NCBI RefSeq assembly: GCF_002262885.1
Contig: NZ_NKYF01000003.1
Span: 496,534 to 560,533, forward strand
Origin: Pseudonocardia sp. MH-G8
Lineage (GTDB): Bacteria; Actinomycetota; Actinomycetes; Mycobacteriales; Pseudonocardiaceae
Reading direction: 5' to 3'
DNA length: 64,000 bases
The notes under the pieces: generated by a model
The model's input: the letters and a program-made list of their open reading frames with translations, nothing else
What the model was told of the DNA's origin: nothing
Databases searched by the model: none
Shown: in pieces, positions 17,906-27,197 of the stretch
Position numbering within the stretch: the first letter of the stretch is position 1
How the letters are laid out: every line of letters starts with the position of its first letter
Made by a program: the position numbers and the translations under genes

Positions 17906-18919
17906 TCAGCCGGTGACGGCGGCCACCTGCTCGGCGACGGCGCCGTAGCCGCCGCCGGCGAGCTCGCTGGGTACCGGGCCCTCGGCGAGCCAACGCTCGG
18001 CGTCGATGGCCGCCGAGCAGCCGGACCCGGCGGCCGTGACCGCCTGCCGGTAGGTGTGGTCGACGAGGTCGCCTGCAGCGAACACGCCCGGGATCGCCGT
18101 GCGCGTGCTCGGCGATTCGACCGCGACGTACCCGTTCTCGTCGGTGGCCAGCGCGTCCTTCACGAGGCTGCTGCGCGGGTCGTGCCCGATGGCCACGAAC
18201 ATGCCGGTGACGTCGAGGGTCGACTCCTCACCGGTCTCCCTGTCGCGCAGCCTCAGGCCGGAGACGCTGCCCTCGCCGAGCACCTCGACGACCTCGACGC
18301 CCGTGCGCCAGCGCATCTTCGGGTCGTCCTTCGCGCGCTGCAGCATGATCCGGGAGGCGCGGAACTCGTCACGACGGTGCACGATGGTCACCGAGCGTGC
18401 GAAGCGGGTGAGGAAGGTGGCCTCCTCCATCGCCGAGTCGCCGCCGCCGATCACCGCGATGTCCTGGTCGCGGAAGAAGAACCCGTCACAGGTGGCGCAG
18501 GCGCTCACACCGCGGCCGAGCAGCGTCTGCTCCCCCGGGACGTCGAGGTAGCGGGCCGCGGCGCCCATCGCCAGGATGACGGCGCGCGAGCGGTAGGTGA
18601 CGCCGTTGGCGCGGACGGTCTTGACGTCGCCCTCGAGGGATACCTCCTCGACGTCCTCGGCGCGCAGCTCCGCGCCGAAGCGCTGCGCCTGCCCGCGCAT
18701 CTGCTCCATCAGCTCGGGGCCCATGATGCCCTCGACGAAGCCGGGGTAGTTCTCGACCTCGGTGGTGGTCATCAGCGCGCCGCCGAACTGCGTGCCCTCG
18801 AACACGAGCGGGCGCAGCTGGGCGCGCGCGGCGTAGACCGCCGCCGTGTAACCGGCCGGGCCCGACCCGATGATGATCAGTTCGCGCACGTCGTCGCCCC
18901 TGCTTGGGTCGGTGCTCAC
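17906..18919 (-). CDS. trxB: Thioredoxin-disulfide reductase
   Basis: A 337-residue low-molecular-weight flavoenzyme that passes NADPH electrons to thioredoxin. The FAD motif [17 protein letters not shown] is near residue 16, the active-site CATC at 141-144, the NADPH motif [12 protein letters not shown] follows, and the FAD-binding [17 protein letters not shown] lies near the end. The start is GTG 18919 with GGGAGGA 6 nt upstream; an in-frame ATG 57 bp further up lacks one and adds an unconserved leader. Probably one transcript with trxA. Confidence 0.96.
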   Translation of the reverse strand: MSTDPSRGDDVRELIIIGSGPAGYTAAVYAARAQLRPLVFEGTQFGGALMTTTEVENYPGFVEGIMGPELMEQMRGQAQRFGAELRAEDVEEVSLEGDVKTVRANGVTYRSRAVILAMGAAARYLDVPGEQTLLGRGVSACATCDGFFFRDQDIAVIGGGDSAMEEATFLTRFARSVTIVHRRDEFRASRIMLQRAKDDPKMRWRTGVEVVEVLGEGSVSGLRLRDRETGEESTLDVTGMFVAIGHDPRSSLVKDALATDENGYVAVESPSTRTAIPGVFAAGDLVDHTYRQAVTAAGSGCSAAIDAERWLAEGPVPSELAGGGYGAVAEQVAAVTG

Positions 18920-19017
18920 GGATTCGTCCTCCCTCGTCGCGTACACGCCCTGTAACACGATCCCAGGAACGGGCATTCCGGGGAGGGTGGGGGCTCACCA
19001 CACGGACGTGAGCGGTC

Positions 19018-19785
19018 TCACCTGCCGATCCGCTGCAGACCGAGGAGTGTGCCGCCCTCCGGTCCGCAGTGCGGATCGACGACGACGACGTCCAGTTGTC
19101 CGAGCCGGCCGGTGGCCAGCAGGAGGAGCACGCCCGGGCGCCCGCCGAGGACGACGTCGCGCCCGCCCAGCAGGGGTGCGTCCGCGGCCACACCCGGCGG
19201 TGCCGCCTCGCGTAGGCATCCGCTGCGGCGGTGTGGGTCCGCGAGGTCTCCGACGTCGAACCGGCCCCGCACGGCGAGCCCGGTGCCCACCAGGTCCACC
19301 TCCTCGATCGGCAGCGGCGCGGGCGCCTCGGGTGCCCAGAGCACACCGCCGGCCACCGCAGCAGCGAGCACGGCGGCGGCGAGGAGCGTGGGTCGAGGCC
19401 GGTACGACCACGGCCGGCGTCGGCCGGGGTGGTCGAACCGCGGGGGCTGCGGTCCGTCGCCCGTGCGGTTCGGCTCCGGCACCGCTCCTGCAGGGGCGGG
19501 GGGACGGGGTGGATCAGCAGGCGCCACCGGGCCGCCCGGCAGCCGCGACTCCTGCTCCGCGGCCAGTGCGGCGTCCCAGCGTGCGGTGACGTCCGCGGGA
19601 ACCGGCGGGTCGGCGAGCTCGGCCAGATCGGCACGCGTGGCCCCGAGCGCGCCGAGCACGGCGGCCGCACGGGGGTCGTCTGCGGCGAGTGCGCGTACCT
19701 CCGCCGACGCGGCGGGGTCGAGCAGGCCGGCGTCGAGGTCGGCGAGGAGATCGATCGGGGGTTCGGGGCGTGGTCCTACGGTCAT
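19018..19785 (-). CDS. Anti-sigma factor for SigM (membrane-anchored)
   Basis: A 255-residue protein. The acidic N-terminal ~75 residues (DLLADLDAGLLDPAASAEVR) resemble the sigma-binding region of actinobacterial anti-sigma factors. A Pro-rich linker, one membrane span (TLLAAAVLAAAVAGGVLW, near 130) and an extracytoplasmic domain with a Cys pair follow. Position and topology match mycobacterial Rv3912 (RsmA). The start is ATG 19785 behind GGGAGGAGGAG; it overlaps the sigM stop (ATGA), so the pair is translationally coupled. No classical HxxxCxxC zinc motif is seen. Confidence 0.8.
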   Translation of the reverse strand: MTVGPRPEPPIDLLADLDAGLLDPAASAEVRALAADDPRAAAVLGALGATRADLAELADPPVPADVTARWDAALAAEQESRLPGGPVAPADPPRPPAPAGAVPEPNRTGDGPQPPRFDHPGRRRPWSYRPRPTLLAAAVLAAAVAGGVLWAPEAPAPLPIEEVDLVGTGLAVRGRFDVGDLADPHRRSGCLREAAPPGVAADAPLLGGRDVVLGGRPGVLLLLATGRLGQLDVVVVDPHCGPEGGTLLGLQRIGR

Positions 19786-20333
19786 CGCTCCTCCTCCCGC
19801 AGGTGGCCCAGCAGCACGGCCAGCCGCACCCGGCCCCGCGCACAGCGGCTCTTCACCGTGCCGACCGGGACCTCGAGGATCTCGGCCACCTCGCCCAGTG
19901 GCCAACCTTGCACGTCCACCAGCACCACCGCCAGCCGCTGCGGTGCCGGCAGGGTTGCCAGCGCCCGCTCGACCGACAGCCGCGTGACCACCTCGGCGGC
20001 GACGTCGCCGCGCCGCAGCCACGGCTCGACGTCGGCCACCGGAACGGTACTGCGTCTGCGTTCCTTGCGGATCCGGTCGATGCAGGCGTTGACGAGGATG
20101 CGGTGCAGCCAGGTGCGGACGGAGGCGTCGCCCCGGTAGCTGCCGGCACTGCGGTAGGCGGACACCAACGCCTCTTGGACGACGTCAGCGGCGTCCTCCG
20201 GGTGCTGCAGCGTGCGCGCCGCGATCCCCCACATCTTCGCGCGGTAGCGGGTGACCAGCTCGCCGAACGCCTGCTCGTCTCCCGACCGGTGCGCGGCGAG
20301 CAGATCCGCATCGGTCGGGGCGGGGGCGTCCAC
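19782..20333 (-). CDS. sigM: ECF RNA polymerase sigma factor SigM
   Basis: A 183-residue ECF sigma factor. Region 2 (DEQAFGELVTRYRAKMWGIA to DVVQEALVSAYR) reads the -10, and region 4 (LPAPQRLAVVLVDVQGWPLG to GTVKSRCARGR) reads the -35. The synteny sigM, anti-sigma, trxB, trxA, cwlM is that of mycobacteria, where SigM responds to envelope/oxidative conditions. Start GTG 20333 has TAGTCT 6 nt upstream, so the message is probably leaderless. Confidence 0.93.
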   Translation of the reverse strand: MDAPAPTDADLLAAHRSGDEQAFGELVTRYRAKMWGIAARTLQHPEDAADVVQEALVSAYRSAGSYRGDASVRTWLHRILVNACIDRIRKERRRSTVPVADVEPWLRRGDVAAEVVTRLSVERALATLPAPQRLAVVLVDVQGWPLGEVAEILEVPVGTVKSRCARGRVRLAVLLGHLREEER

Positions 20334-20394
20334 GACCGGAGACTAGGTCGGCGAACCCCCGACCCGTGGGCGTTCGGCAGAACTGGTGCCCGGC

Positions 20395-22107
20395 TCAGAC
20401 GCCGGCGCGCCGGAACTCGATCTCGCCGAGCTCGCTGGTGTGCTCCGAGCCGCCACCGGACAGTTTCGTGATCCAGATCAGCACGTGCTCGACCGGCTGG
20501 CTGCCGTCGAGCGACACGGGGGTGCGCCCCGCGCCGAGGGTGACCTCGGTGATCCGCTCGGTGTCCGCGAGCGCCGCTTCGGTGCTGGGTGCGGACCGCA
20601 CTTCGATGACGGTGCCGCGGCTCGGCGACTCGATCACCACCTCCGACAGCTGGACCGCGGAGGCGAAGGACACCATGATCCCGATGCCCGGCTTGAGGGC
20701 GGGGAACTGCTGGAAGTAGTTGGACGTGTTCCACGCCGTGGTGGGATCGCCGTCGATCACCCGGGTGACGCGGTCGGCGTTGTCGCGGTCCCCGACCTCG
20801 TCGTAGACGTCCACGCCGGCCACGGCGACCGTGGGGCCCGCCGGGCTCGCGGCCACCTGCGGCTCCTCCCCGGGGGCGGGCTGCACGGGCGCCCCGTCGA
20901 CGACGATGGGCGGGCTGCCGTTCTCGACGAACATGTCCCCGAGCTGGACCCCGAGGTATCCGAGGACCATGAGCACCGCCGCGCCGAGCGCGGTGAGCGC
21001 GATCGTCATCTTGCGGCGCCGCTGCGGGTCGCCGGAGGTGGTGGTGGTGCGGCTGCGTTCCTGCCACACGTCGCCGGGCGCTGACGGGACGCCGTCGTGC
21101 GCGGGCGGGAACAGCGCCATCCGGTCGTCCTCGGCGACGACCTCGGTCAGCAGGCGCTGGACCGCGGCGGCGGTGTGCACGTGACCGGGGGCGCCGTCGG
21201 GTCCGAGGGTGCCGCTGGTGAGCGTGTCGAGCTCGACGGGAACGCCGGGGCGGTGCTCGGACGGCGGCAGCAGCGCGCCGGCCGGGGTGCGCTCGGCGGC
21301 GGCGAGCCCGGCCCGCGCGGCGTCGGCCGAGGACAGCGGCCAGTGCGTGGTGAGCAGGGTGTAGAGCACCGCACCCAGACCCCGGACGTCGTCGGCGGGC
21401 GTGACGTCCGAGCGCGGCAGCGCGAAGCAGAGCTGGGCGCGCCCGTCGGGGGTGATCCGCACCCGCTGCGGGTGGTCGCAGCCCAGCACGAGGCCGTGCC
21501 GGTGGGCGGCCTCGGCCGCTGCCGCGAGCGGGGCGACGGCGCGGGCCGCGGCGAGCGGCTTGATCAGCCCGTCGGCCACCACCTCGCCGAGGCTGCGGCC
21601 GGGTACCCACTCCGTGACGGCGGCACCGAGCACGTCCTCGGGAACGGTGGAAGCCCCCGGTGTGAGCACGTCGAGCAGGCGGGCGGCCCCGTTGTGCTCG
21701 AAGCTCCCGGAACGCAGCGCCCGCACGACCATCTGCTCCGCCCGGTCGACGTCGCTGAGGTCGTCCCCGAGCACGGCGCCCGGCGCGGGCCTGCGCAGCA
21801 CGGTGACCGCGACGTCGCGGCGCAGGATCGTGTCCTCCGCCCGCCAGAACTCCGCGCATGCGGCCGGATCGGTGCCCACGCGGGTGCGCAGCCGGTACCG
21901 GCTGGCCAGCAGGCTGCCCGCGATCGTGCCTGACGGAACGGGTGGGACCGCGGGAGCGGTGGGGACGTCATGGGCGGGCGTGGTGCGCACGGTGGGGGCG
22001 TCGGGCGCGCTCCCGTCGGCGCGCTGCTGCTCCGGCACCAGCGGGGCCTCCTCGGACGTCTCACCAGGCGTGGCCGCACCAGACGGTGGGCTCGCCAACT
22101 CACTCAC
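20395..22107 (-). CDS. MurJ-associated membrane pseudokinase with C-terminal discoidin-like domain
   Basis: A 570-residue protein. After a disordered N-terminus, residues ~70-330 resemble a Ser/Thr kinase. The catalytic loop HRD is replaced by a CDHPQ-type sequence and the DFG motif is not recognisable, so it is predicted inactive. A membrane helix (IALTALGAAVLMVLGYLGVQ) follows. The extracytoplasmic part ends in a ~130-residue beta-rich domain with DGDPTTAWNT, like discoidin/F5-8C folds. In mycobacteria the equivalent pseudokinase is the C-terminal half of MviN/MurJ and binds FhaA; here it is a separate gene 44 bp downstream. GTG 22107 has GGAGG 8 nt upstream; GTG 22131 is an alternative. 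Confidence 0.82.
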   Translation of the reverse strand: MSELASPPSGAATPGETSEEAPLVPEQQRADGSAPDAPTVRTTPAHDVPTAPAVPPVPSGTIAGSLLASRYRLRTRVGTDPAACAEFWRAEDTILRRDVAVTVLRRPAPGAVLGDDLSDVDRAEQMVVRALRSGSFEHNGAARLLDVLTPGASTVPEDVLGAAVTEWVPGRSLGEVVADGLIKPLAAARAVAPLAAAAEAAHRHGLVLGCDHPQRVRITPDGRAQLCFALPRSDVTPADDVRGLGAVLYTLLTTHWPLSSADAARAGLAAAERTPAGALLPPSEHRPGVPVELDTLTSGTLGPDGAPGHVHTAAAVQRLLTEVVAEDDRMALFPPAHDGVPSAPGDVWQERSRTTTTSGDPQRRRKMTIALTALGAAVLMVLGYLGVQLGDMFVENGSPPIVVDGAPVQPAPGEEPQVAASPAGPTVAVAGVDVYDEVGDRDNADRVTRVIDGDPTTAWNTSNYFQQFPALKPGIGIMVSFASAVQLSEVVIESPSRGTVIEVRSAPSTEAALADTERITEVTLGAGRTPVSLDGSQPVEHVLIWITKLSGGGSEHTSELGEIEFRRAGV

Positions 22108-22151
22108 CGCTCCGCCCTCCCCGGCATTCACGCGGACCGCACCCCGCCCGG

Positions 22152-23849
22152 TCAGAGCCTACTGGAGCCCGCCGGGCCACGCCGAGGTTTCCCCCGGTCG
22201 ACGAGCCGTTCGAGTTTGCGCACCAGGGCGGTGACCTCGGCCACCCGCAGCAACCACATCCCCAGGAGGGTGACGGGGGTGCCGAGGATCACCGCGATCG
22301 CGAGCACGCTCCACGCCCTCCCGAGCGGGGCCATGCCCGCGAGCGGTCCGGCGAGCAGCGCGACCACCCCCGCGGCGAGCAGCATCCCCGCCGTGGCGGC
22401 CAGCAGTGTGCGGCCCGCGGTGCCGAGGACCGCGCCCGTGGCGACCCTTCCCAGCCTGCGGCGCAGCAGCAGCTGGCCGAGCACCGCGCCGGCCAGGAAC
22501 GAGGTGCTGTTGGCGGCCGCCAACCCGAGCACGACGTCCTGCGGGGGCAGCAGCACCGGGCAGGCGAGCATCAGCGGGACCTTCACCGCCACCACGGCGA
22601 GCTGGACGAGGGTGGCCGTGCGGTGCGCCGAGACCGCGTAGAAGACGCGGGCCTGCAGCATCGTGACCGCGAAGGGCAGCAGTCCGAACGCGGACACCCC
22701 GAGCGCCGCGCCCAGCTGCGTGGCGCCGTCGAGGTTGCCCGACCGCAGCCCGAACAGCGCCACACCGACCTCGGTACCGAACACCGTCAGCAGCACCGAG
22801 ATCGGCACGAGCAGGACGGAGGCGAGTTTGCCGCCCAGCGCCAGGTCGGCCGCGACGTCGGCGGTGCGGCCCTCGGCAGCCGCGCGGCTCATCCGCGGCA
22901 TCAGCGCGGTGAGCAGCGAGACCCCGAGCACGCCGTAGGGCACCTGCAGCAGCAACCACGCGTTCGTGTAGATCGCGACGGCGCCCTCGGCCGACGACGA
23001 CGCCACCCGCGTGGTGACGATCAGGCCGGCCTGCCCGATCAGCACGTAGACGACGGCCCAGGCGCCGAGGCCCGCGGCGCGGCTCAGCCGGGCGTCCCAG
23101 CCCCACATGGGCCGGTAGGAGAAGCCGACCCGACGGGCGGCCGGGAGCAGCACCAGGGTCTGCACGGCGATGCCGAGCGTCGTCCCGACGCCGAGGACGA
23201 GCAACTGGGCGTTGTCGGGCACGACGAGGTAGACGGCCACGACGCCGAGGACGACCACGTTGTTGAGCACCGGGGCCCAGCCGAACGCGCCGAACGAGCC
23301 CTTGCTGTTCAGGATCGCCCCGAGCAGGGCGCCCAGGCCGTAGAAGAAGATCTGCGGCAACAGCATATACGCGAGCGTGGTGGCCAGAACCGGGTCGGCC
23401 GTCCCGGTGGTCTGCCCGCCGAGGTAGAGCCGCGTGAGCATCGGCGCCGCGAGCAGGCCCGCGGCGGTGGCCACCAGGAGCGCCGTCCCGGCCAGGGTGA
23501 GCAGCTTGCGGGTGTAGGCCTCGCCGCCGTCGGGATCCTCGCTCTGCGCCCGCACCAGCAGCGGGATCATCATGCTGCTCAGCGCCCCGCCGATCAGCAG
23601 CTCGTAGACGATGTTCGGCAGGGTGTTCGAGACGGTGTAGGAGTCGTTGAGGATCGTGTCGCCGAGCACGGTGAACAGCGCCACCTGCCGCAGGAACCCG
23701 GTGAGCCTGCTGACCAGGCTGCCCAGCGCCATGAGGCCGCTCGAGCGGCCCAGGGACGGTTCCGCCCGCTTCGCCGGCACCACGGGGATCTGCTCGGTGA
23801 TCGCGTCGTCCGGCGCCGGACCGTGCGGCGGGGTCACCGCGTCGGTCAC
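22152..23849 (-). CDS. murJ: Lipid II flippase MurJ (MviN)
   Basis: A 565-residue polytopic membrane protein of the MOP superfamily with about 14 predicted helices. It moves lipid II across the membrane for peptidoglycan synthesis. The family opening SLVSRLTGFLRQVALFTVLG, the segment NDSYTVSNTLPNIVYELLIG and the conserved central Arg/Asp residues are visible. The start GTG 23849 overlaps the stop of the DUF6049 gene (GTGA). Downstream lies the separate pseudokinase gene, so regulation by phosphopeptide recruitment may occur in trans (inference). Confidence 0.94.
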   Translation of the reverse strand: MTDAVTPPHGPAPDDAITEQIPVVPAKRAEPSLGRSSGLMALGSLVSRLTGFLRQVALFTVLGDTILNDSYTVSNTLPNIVYELLIGGALSSMMIPLLVRAQSEDPDGGEAYTRKLLTLAGTALLVATAAGLLAAPMLTRLYLGGQTTGTADPVLATTLAYMLLPQIFFYGLGALLGAILNSKGSFGAFGWAPVLNNVVVLGVVAVYLVVPDNAQLLVLGVGTTLGIAVQTLVLLPAARRVGFSYRPMWGWDARLSRAAGLGAWAVVYVLIGQAGLIVTTRVASSSAEGAVAIYTNAWLLLQVPYGVLGVSLLTALMPRMSRAAAEGRTADVAADLALGGKLASVLLVPISVLLTVFGTEVGVALFGLRSGNLDGATQLGAALGVSAFGLLPFAVTMLQARVFYAVSAHRTATLVQLAVVAVKVPLMLACPVLLPPQDVVLGLAAANSTSFLAGAVLGQLLLRRRLGRVATGAVLGTAGRTLLAATAGMLLAAGVVALLAGPLAGMAPLGRAWSVLAIAVILGTPVTLLGMWLLRVAEVTALVRKLERLVDRGKPRRGPAGSSRL

Positions 23850-26299
23850 GGGCTGGGAACGCGCGGCGGGCCCGGCGGCCCGTCGCGCCCACGGTGGACC
23901 GGCGGGAGGCGGTCGGTGGCCGCGAGGGGGTCCGGGAACGGGTCGCCGGTGCGGTTGGAGCCCGGACGGTGCGGGGGCCCGGGCGGCACCTGCGGCTCCG
24001 GGCGCGGGGGCTCGGGAGGCGGGGGGCCCGTCTGACGGCGCGCCGGCTCGCCGCGGATCCGGCGCACCACCCGGCGGCCCGCCAGCACCACGAGCAGGAC
24101 GCCCGCGCTCGCCGTCAGCCACACGGTGATGGTGCCGTAGGCGGTGGAGCGCACCCGCAGGCGGCTCGGTGGTCCGAGCAGCTCGCCGTCGGGCGTGCGG
24201 ACCGCGGCCTGCACGCTGAACTGCCCCGAGCGCGTCACCTCGGCGCTCACGCGCACCTGCCGCCTGCCCAGCGGCGGCACCTGCTGGGGTTCGATCGGCG
24301 CGACCCGCAGCCCCGAGGACGGCAGGATCTCGACCTGGACCTCCAGCGTGACGGGGAGGCCGTTGGCCACGGTGATGAGCACGGGTGCATCCGACGTGCC
24401 GAGCGAGTACGGGCCCGGTGGCTCGAGCACGCGCACGGTGCCGCGCAGCTCGTCCACCCGCCGGGCGGGCTCCGCTGCAGCTTCGGCGGCCGCGTCCGGC
24501 CGCGTGCGCCACGCCGCCGAGGTCGCGCCCAGCAGGCTGCGCCGCAGCGGGGTGAACACCTCCTCGGGGCTGACCCCCACCCCGGAGTCGGGCACGGCGG
24601 CCGAGGCGAGGTCGTCGATCGCGGCGGCGGTGCTGCGCACGGTCTCCAGCACCGGGGCGGGGATCTCCCGCTCCCGGGTCTGCAACGGGTAGGTCGCGGG
24701 GAGCGCCTCCGCTCCGGTCGACGGGCCTGCGGCCAGCACCGCGTCCAGGCCCCGCGGGACGATGCGGCCGACGTCGAGCAGCTGGTCCACCGCGCCGAGC
24801 AGGGCCTCGGTGGCGGCGCCACCCGCCTCCCACCGGTGCGGTGGGGCGAGGACGAGCGGCCCTCCCGGCGTGGTGGTGTCGACCGCTTGCTGGGTGCGCA
24901 GGGCCAGCGCGCCGATGAGGTCCTGGGTGGAGAGCGGGCCCGGCGTGCCCGCGGGGCTGATCGACGGCGCCGACGCGCCGCGCAGCGGACCGAGGTCGTC
25001 ACCAGGGGCGTCGGCCGAACCGGCCGCGCGGGTGAGGAGCGGGTCGCTGAGCACCGTGAACTGGGGCTGCTGCCCGCCCGCGATCGGATGCACGCCCGAG
25101 TTGCGGGGCACGCGGCCGGATTCGACGGCATCCGCGGTCAGCAGCACCGAGCGCCCATCGGCGTCCGCGGCGAGGGCGAGCGTCGCGTCGTCGATCGCGC
25201 CCTCGACCGGCCAGGTGACGTCCGGGACCACCGCGGTCTGCAGGAGTTCCTGCAGCACCTGCCGGCCGTCGACGATCGCCCGCGTGGCGAGCTCACCCAA
25301 CCCTGCGCCGGTCAGCGCCACGAGGTCCGCGTCGGCGTAGGGCAAGGCGATGACGCAGCCGCCGCGGGCCACGGAGGCGAGCTGGTCCAGCCACCGCCCG
25401 GCAGCCGCTCCGCCGGTGCCCGGCACCGGCACGCCGTCCGGGCCGCGGACCTGGTAACCACGGGGATCGCGCATGAGCGCGGCGGTCTCGACCAGGGCCG
25501 GGTCGATCGCCAGGCACGTGGCGGCCCGGACCCGGGACTCCGCAGGCGCGTTGCGGGCGAGGGCGGCGACCATCCCGCCGAGCCGCCCGTCCGGCGCGAA
25601 CGCGGTGGCCAGCTCGTCGTCGGCGAGAAGGGTGGGTTCGCCGGGGACGGTCGTGAGCCGGCGCGGCCCGTCCGTGATCGGCACGATCATCGCGAACGGC
25701 GTGGCCCCGCCCGTGGTGGCCTCCGGCACCTGGTCCGGCGTGGCCGGGTCCGGCGGCAGCGACAGCACCGGCAGCAGCATGCGCACCGCCGCCAGGCGGG
25801 CCCGCGCACCGTCGCGCGGTGCGCCGTTGACGTTCACCAGCAGCTCGTGCACGCCCGTCTGGGCCAGCGCCAGGCTCGTCTCCGGCGCACCCCGCAGCGG
25901 GACGGTCAGCCGCACCGGCAGCTGGGCACCCGGCGCGAGCTCGCCGGACAGCGGCGTGAACTGGGGAGTGACGGCGTCGGTCCGCGCACTGCCGTCCAGC
26001 GCGTCACGCAGGCCGCCCTCGGTGTCGATCGGGTTGCTGCGCTGCACCCGGACGACGAGGTCGCCGACCGGCACGTCGCCGGTGTTCGTCAGCGTGCCCG
26101 TGATGGTGAGGGCCGGTGGACCCGTGGCCGTGACGACGCGCGGCGCCATCTCCGCGAGATCGAGCCGCAGCGGCCCGGCCGATTCGGGGTTCTCCTGCGC
26201 CGGCGCCGGTGCCGCGGACGCCACCGGGCCCGGGCCCAGCAGCCCGGCCACGCTCAGCAGGGTGATCGCGACCAGCCGCAGCGCCGCGACCGGTCTCAC
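23846..26299 (-). CDS. DUF6049-family exported/membrane protein
   Basis: An 817-residue protein with a signal peptide (residues ~1-30, ending ASAAPAPA), a large extracytoplasmic region with beta-sandwich character ([20 protein letters not shown], and [20 protein letters not shown] near 600), one C-terminal membrane helix ([20 protein letters not shown]) and a Pro-rich cytoplasmic tail. Homologues (Rv3909-like) always lie between mutT4 and murJ and are thought to act in cell-envelope assembly; the biochemical role is unknown. GTG 26299 overlaps the NUDIX stop by 4 bp, and its own stop overlaps murJ. Confidence 0.88.
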   Translation of the reverse strand: MRPVAALRLVAITLLSVAGLLGPGPVASAAPAPAQENPESAGPLRLDLAEMAPRVVTATGPPALTITGTLTNTGDVPVGDLVVRVQRSNPIDTEGGLRDALDGSARTDAVTPQFTPLSGELAPGAQLPVRLTVPLRGAPETSLALAQTGVHELLVNVNGAPRDGARARLAAVRMLLPVLSLPPDPATPDQVPEATTGGATPFAMIVPITDGPRRLTTVPGEPTLLADDELATAFAPDGRLGGMVAALARNAPAESRVRAATCLAIDPALVETAALMRDPRGYQVRGPDGVPVPGTGGAAAGRWLDQLASVARGGCVIALPYADADLVALTGAGLGELATRAIVDGRQVLQELLQTAVVPDVTWPVEGAIDDATLALAADADGRSVLLTADAVESGRVPRNSGVHPIAGGQQPQFTVLSDPLLTRAAGSADAPGDDLGPLRGASAPSISPAGTPGPLSTQDLIGALALRTQQAVDTTTPGGPLVLAPPHRWEAGGAATEALLGAVDQLLDVGRIVPRGLDAVLAAGPSTGAEALPATYPLQTREREIPAPVLETVRSTAAAIDDLASAAVPDSGVGVSPEEVFTPLRRSLLGATSAAWRTRPDAAAEAAAEPARRVDELRGTVRVLEPPGPYSLGTSDAPVLITVANGLPVTLEVQVEILPSSGLRVAPIEPQQVPPLGRRQVRVSAEVTRSGQFSVQAAVRTPDGELLGPPSRLRVRSTAYGTITVWLTASAGVLLVVLAGRRVVRRIRGEPARRQTGPPPPEPPRPEPQVPPGPPHRPGSNRTGDPFPDPLAATDRLPPVHRGRDGPPGPPRVPSP

Positions 26300-26790
26300 G
26301 CGGTCTCCTCCAGCAGTTCGGTGGCCCGCCGGATCAACCGCCGCTCGTCGGCGTAGGCGAGCCGCGCCTCGAGCTCGGCCAGCGGCACCCAGGCCACTTC
26401 GGAGACCTCGACGTCCTCGTCGGACAGTTCGCCCCCGAGGGCGTGCAGCAGGTAGTGGTGCACGGTCTTGTGGACGCGACGGTCCTCCGCCACGAACCAG
26501 AAGTCGATCGTGCCGAGCGGTGCTACCACGCGGCCGATGATGCCGGTCTCCTCCTCGACCTCGCGCACCGCCGCCTGCTCCGCGGTCTCACCTGCCTCGA
26601 TGTGCCCCTTCGGCAACGACCACAGCAGCCTTCCCCTGCGGTCCAACCGGCCGATGATCGCCGCGGCACCCGTGCTGTGGTCCACGACCAGTCCACCCGC
26701 CGACGTCTCGTCGACCGTGCGCAGCCGCCTGCGACGATCGGACGGCCGACCCGCGCGGCGCCCCCCGGAGCGGCCGCGGGATGTGGACAT
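26296..26790 (-). CDS. NUDIX hydrolase, MutT4 type
   Basis: A 164-residue pyrophosphohydrolase. The Nudix box reads [20 protein letters not shown] followed by TGI, a full match to G-x5-E-x7-R-E-U-x-E-E-x-G-U. The N-terminal ~40 residues are Arg/Gly/Ser-rich. Position matches mycobacterial mutT4 (Rv3908), next to pcnA. The likely substrate is a nucleoside diphosphate derivative, but it cannot be read from sequence. The start is ATG 26790; it begins the operon running through DUF6049, murJ and the pseudokinase, with 4-bp overlaps at the first two junctions. Confidence 0.9.
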   Translation of the reverse strand: MSTSRGRSGGRRAGRPSDRRRRLRTVDETSAGGLVVDHSTGAAAIIGRLDRRGRLLWSLPKGHIEAGETAEQAAVREVEEETGIIGRVVAPLGTIDFWFVAEDRRVHKTVHHYLLHALGGELSDEDVEVSEVAWVPLAELEARLAYADERRLIRRATELLEETA

Positions 26791-26810
26791 ATGGCGATCG
26801 TAACGACGCG

Positions 26811-27141
26811 GGCTGTGTCTGATGGCCTCCGCTGCGCTCCGGCGTGCCCGCGGGCCTTTGAGGCACCGCCCGGCTCCTCCGGTGCTCGGTCGCTCGTTCC
26901 TCGCTCCCTGCGCGCCTCCCCCGCCGGACGGCGCCGGCCCGCGGGCTGTGTCTGATGGCCTCTGCTGCGCTCCGGCGTGCCCGCGGGCCTTTGAGGCACC
27001 GCCCGGCTCCTCCGGTGCTCGGTCGCTCGTTCCTCGCTCCCTGCGCGCCTCCCCCGCCGGACGGCGCCGGCCCGCGGGCTGTGTCTGATGGCCTGCGCTG
27101 CGCTCCGGCGTGCCCGCGGGCCTTTGAGGCACCGCCCGCTG
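26811..27141. repeat. Tandem repeat, 133-bp period, 2.5 copies
   Basis: Units start at 26811, 26944 and 27077 with GGCTGTGTCTGATGGCC and are almost identical (single-base differences such as CTCCGCT/CTCTGCT/CTGCGCT). The third stops after GAGGCACCGCCC. Near-identity suggests recent expansion. Confidence 0.95.
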
Positions 27142-27183
27142 GGCACGCGCCGGATCGGCGTCGCCGTGTTCGTGGGGGTCTCC

Positions 27184-27189
27184 TAGACT
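27184..27189 (+). promoter_or_regulatory. -10 box of leaderless pcnA
   Basis: TAGACT lies 8 nt before GTG 27198. There is no Shine-Dalgarno, which places the transcription start at or next to the start codon. Confidence 0.55.
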
Positions 27190-27197
27190 GGCTCGCC

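Larger units (their letters stand above)
26791..27197. other. mutT4-pcnA divergent intergenic region
   Basis: A 407-bp gap between divergent genes, mostly filled by 2.5 tandem copies of a 133-bp unit (see the repeat). The pcnA -10 lies at its right end. Confidence 0.8.
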
